Assembly: GCA_902826025.1 (NCBI GenBank)
Contig: CADEDH010000048.1
Coordinates: forward strand, 5,428-48,622
Direction of reading: 5' to 3'
From: an uncultured Actinomycetes bacterium
GTDB lineage: Bacteria > Actinomycetota > Acidimicrobiia > Acidimicrobiales > SZUA-35
Length of the DNA stretch: 43,195 nt
How positions within the stretch are numbered: position 1 is the stretch's first letter; the number at the start of each line of letters is the position of its first letter. The notes under the pieces were generated by a model that saw nothing but the letters and a program-made list of their open reading frames with translations, did no database searches and was not told the origin of the DNA. This document shows positions 41,566-43,195 of this stretch, one piece after another. Position numbers and translations under genes: made by a program.

Positions 41566-43195
41566 TCAGTATCCGCTGCCGGGAGCGGCCCGGAACACGA
41601 GCGTCCGCGTGCCGACCCGGAGGTGGGCGCCGTTGTTGAGGGCCACCGGGGCCGAACCGAGGGGGGTGAGCGGGCCACCGGTCTGCTGCACCCAGGCGCC
41701 GACGTCGTTCACGGCCTGGACGGTCACCCGACCGCCCTCGGCCCTCACCCGAACATGCACCTGGTCGACCTCGGGACCGTCCACCCGCAGCGGGGTGGCC
41801 GCCCCGCGACCGACCTCGGCGTCGGATCCGGGGTCGGACCCGATCACGACGGTGCCGGCCACCGGGTGCTGTTCGCCGGTCCACTCGTCGACCAAGTGGC
41901 CCAGCAACGGGGTGGGGTTCGCTGGAGCGGGCCCGGGTGGGATGCCGGGAGCCCCCGCTCCGGGGCCTCCGCCCCAGGGTGGCGGAGGCGGGGGAGGGAA
42001 GCCGGGGCTGGCCATCCCCGGTGGCGGGAGAAAGCCGTCGGGGGCGGCGGTGCCGGGGGGCGGGGGTGGTGGTGCGAGGCCGCCCGGGCCGGGAGGTGGC
42101 GGGGGTGGGAACAGGTCGGTACCGGGGGGCGGGCCCATGGCACCGGGGCCGGGTGGCGGGCCGAAGTCGCCGCCGTCGGGAGGGGTCCCGAAGGCGGGGG
42201 CCGGTGGCGGCGCCAGGTCGGGGAGGCCCGGAGGGGGCCCGAAAGCGGGGGCGCCGGGCGCAGGTGGGGCCGGCGGGAGGCCGAAGTCGCCGCTGCCGGG
42301 AGGGGGCCCGAAGGCGGGTGCCGGCGGCGGTGCGAGGTCGGGGGGACCGGGCGGTGGCCCGAAGGCGGGGGCCGGTGGCGGGGCCAGGTCGGGGAGGCCC
42401 GGTGGTGGCCCGAACCCGGGCGGTGCGGGTGGTGACCCGAACCCGAGCCCGGGCGGTGCTGGTGGTGGCCCGAGGTCCGGACCGGCGGCCGTGGGGGGCG
42501 GCCCGAGATCGAACGAGGATGGTGCGGGAGGTGGTGCGGGGTCTGCTCCGGCGGCCGGGGCCGCACCGGGCGGGGGTGGGGGAATGTCCCCGTCGATCCC
42601 GAAGGGTGGCGGAGGGACCCCCGGATCGAAGCCGGTGCCGGGCGCCGGGCTGCCGGGGCCGGGTGGCAGCCCGAATCCGGGGGGAGGAGGCGCTGCGTCG
42701 CCGCGGCTGGGGAGTGGGCCGGGGATTGCACCGGGGGGTGGCGGCGGCGGGGCGAACGACGGAGTCTCGGCGTCGTTGCCAGGCGGGGAGAAGACGCTGG
42801 GTGGCTGATGCGAGAGGGGTAGCGGGGTGGCCTCCGATGGCGGCGGACCTTCGGCCGGCGCCCGATCGGGGCTGGTCGACCGGGCCCCGTACGGCGCGCC
42901 GGGCCCGCCCGGGCTCATCACGGTGACGTCGTCGTGATCGAAGGCGCTCCCGCCCTCACTCCCGGCGACGGCCGGCCCTGCCTGCTCCGACGGCGTCGGA
43001 GTGGAGAAGACGCTGGGCGGTGGGCCGGCGGCCGTGGGGCCGGCGTCACTGCCGGGCGGAGGAGCGGCCGAGAAGATGCTGGGGGGAGGACCAATCGGCC
43101 GGTCGACATCGTCACGAGGTTGGTCGTCGGGCTCGCCGGCGGCGCCGGGCGCCGGGCCCGCCGGCGCAGGCGGGGGTATGTCGGCCGGGGCCGGT
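41566..43195 (-). CDS. Pro-rich FHA-domain protein (partial, runs past the window edge)
   Basis: The frame stays open from the stop at 41566 to the right edge (at least 543 codons), so the start is outside; the internal ATG 42918 is not forced as a start. The visible N-terminal part is low-complexity Pro/Gly/Ala with three PPS[VI]FS motifs (near 43080, 43010 and 42795) and repeated PPPAPAFGPPPG units (about 42190-42420). The C-terminus (about 41575-41900) is FHA-like (VVIGSDPGSDAEVGRG, VHVRVRAEGGRV, LRVGTRTLVF), although the usual SRxH Ser/Arg pair reads DQVH. The kinase gene follows after 7 nt. It is probably a phospho-reader or scaffold for that kinase. Confidence 0.75.
   Translation of the reverse strand, partial: PAPADIPPPAPAGPAPGAAGEPDDQPRDDVDRPIGPPPSIFSAAPPPGSDAGPTAAGPPPSVFSTPTPSEQAGPAVAGSEGGSAFDHDDVTVMSPGGPGAPYGARSTSPDRAPAEGPPPSEATPLPLSHQPPSVFSPPGNDAETPSFAPPPPPPGAIPGPLPSRGDAAPPPPGFGLPPGPGSPAPGTGFDPGVPPPPFGIDGDIPPPPPGAAPAAGADPAPPPAPSSFDLGPPPTAAGPDLGPPPAPPGLGFGSPPAPPGFGPPPGLPDLAPPPAPAFGPPPGPPDLAPPPAPAFGPPPGSGDFGLPPAPPAPGAPAFGPPPGLPDLAPPPAPAFGTPPDGGDFGPPPGPGAMGPPPGTDLFPPPPPPGPGGLAPPPPPPGTAAPDGFLPPPGMASPGFPPPPPPPWGGGPGAGAPGIPPGPAPANPTPLLGHLVDEWTGEQHPVAGTVVIGSDPGSDAEVGRGAATPLRVDGPEVDQVHVRVRAEGGRVTVQAVNDVGAWVQQTGGPLTPLGSAPVALNNGAHLRVGTRTLVFRAAPGSGY

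Noticed and set aside
41609..42808. Long Gly/Pro-rich open frame on the plus strand
   Set aside because: It is antisense to the Pro-rich FHA gene; its composition is the mirror of the CCC/GGG codons and it has no domain.

Overview
This 43.2-kb window is very GC-rich chromosomal DNA from an actinobacterium. The gene order matches a block conserved in Actinobacteria: rsmI, metG, tatD, ksgA, ispE, then glmU, prs, rplY, pth, mfd, mazG. Two tiny basic ribosomal proteins typical of the phylum (bL37-like and bS22) are both present. The codon usage, the PknB/PknH-type kinases and FHA proteins, and the ferredoxin-dependent KorAB enzyme agree with this. A deep lineage such as Acidimicrobiia is my inference, not something the sequence proves.

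Layout. 1-6652: enoyl-CoA hydratase, alpha-phosphohexomutase, a minus-strand pair (bL37 then a GNAT protein), then ychF, a DUF192 gene, rsmI and an S4 RNA-binding gene. 6653-7084: non-coding, structured and lower in GC. 7085-14417: a DUF937-TM-BON-OmpA fusion, rmuC, metG, tatD, rsmA, ispE. 14433-14722: a convergent terminator, bS22 on the minus strand and tRNA-Gln(UUG). 14824-23145: a truncated and degenerate GlmU-like protein, prs, a 51-bp tandem repeat, rplY, pth, mfd, SDR. 23194-26010: DUF169 protein, MFS transporter, HAD hydrolase. 26090-32200 (minus): a compact five-gene signalling operon read as active Ser/Thr kinase, FAD/NAD(P)-type oxidoreductase, small membrane protein, pseudokinase, FHA protein. 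32461-38798 (plus): Kbp-like BON-LysM protein, korA-korB, a parvulin-type lipoprotein, mazG. 38830-43195 (minus): a second signalling locus with a Pro-rich FHA protein (running off the window), a receptor kinase with a PknH-like sensor, and a stand-alone membrane-anchored copy of that sensor.

Two themes run through the window. First, many genes show a TAnnnT -10 box 6-8 nt before an ATG or GTG, so leaderless transcription looks common, including for a ribosomal protein, metG, mfd and ychF. Second, GC-rich hairpin repeats sit in intergenic gaps. One family ends in the -10 box that appears to drive the first gene and ychF. A related family lies inverted behind prs.

The most promising under-described biology is the pair of kinase/FHA loci. 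In the first, an active transmembrane kinase, a Rossmann-fold flavoprotein, a four-helix membrane protein, a kinase fold lacking the catalytic HRD aspartate, and an FHA reader are packed with overlaps or short gaps. No PP2C phosphatase is visible in the window.
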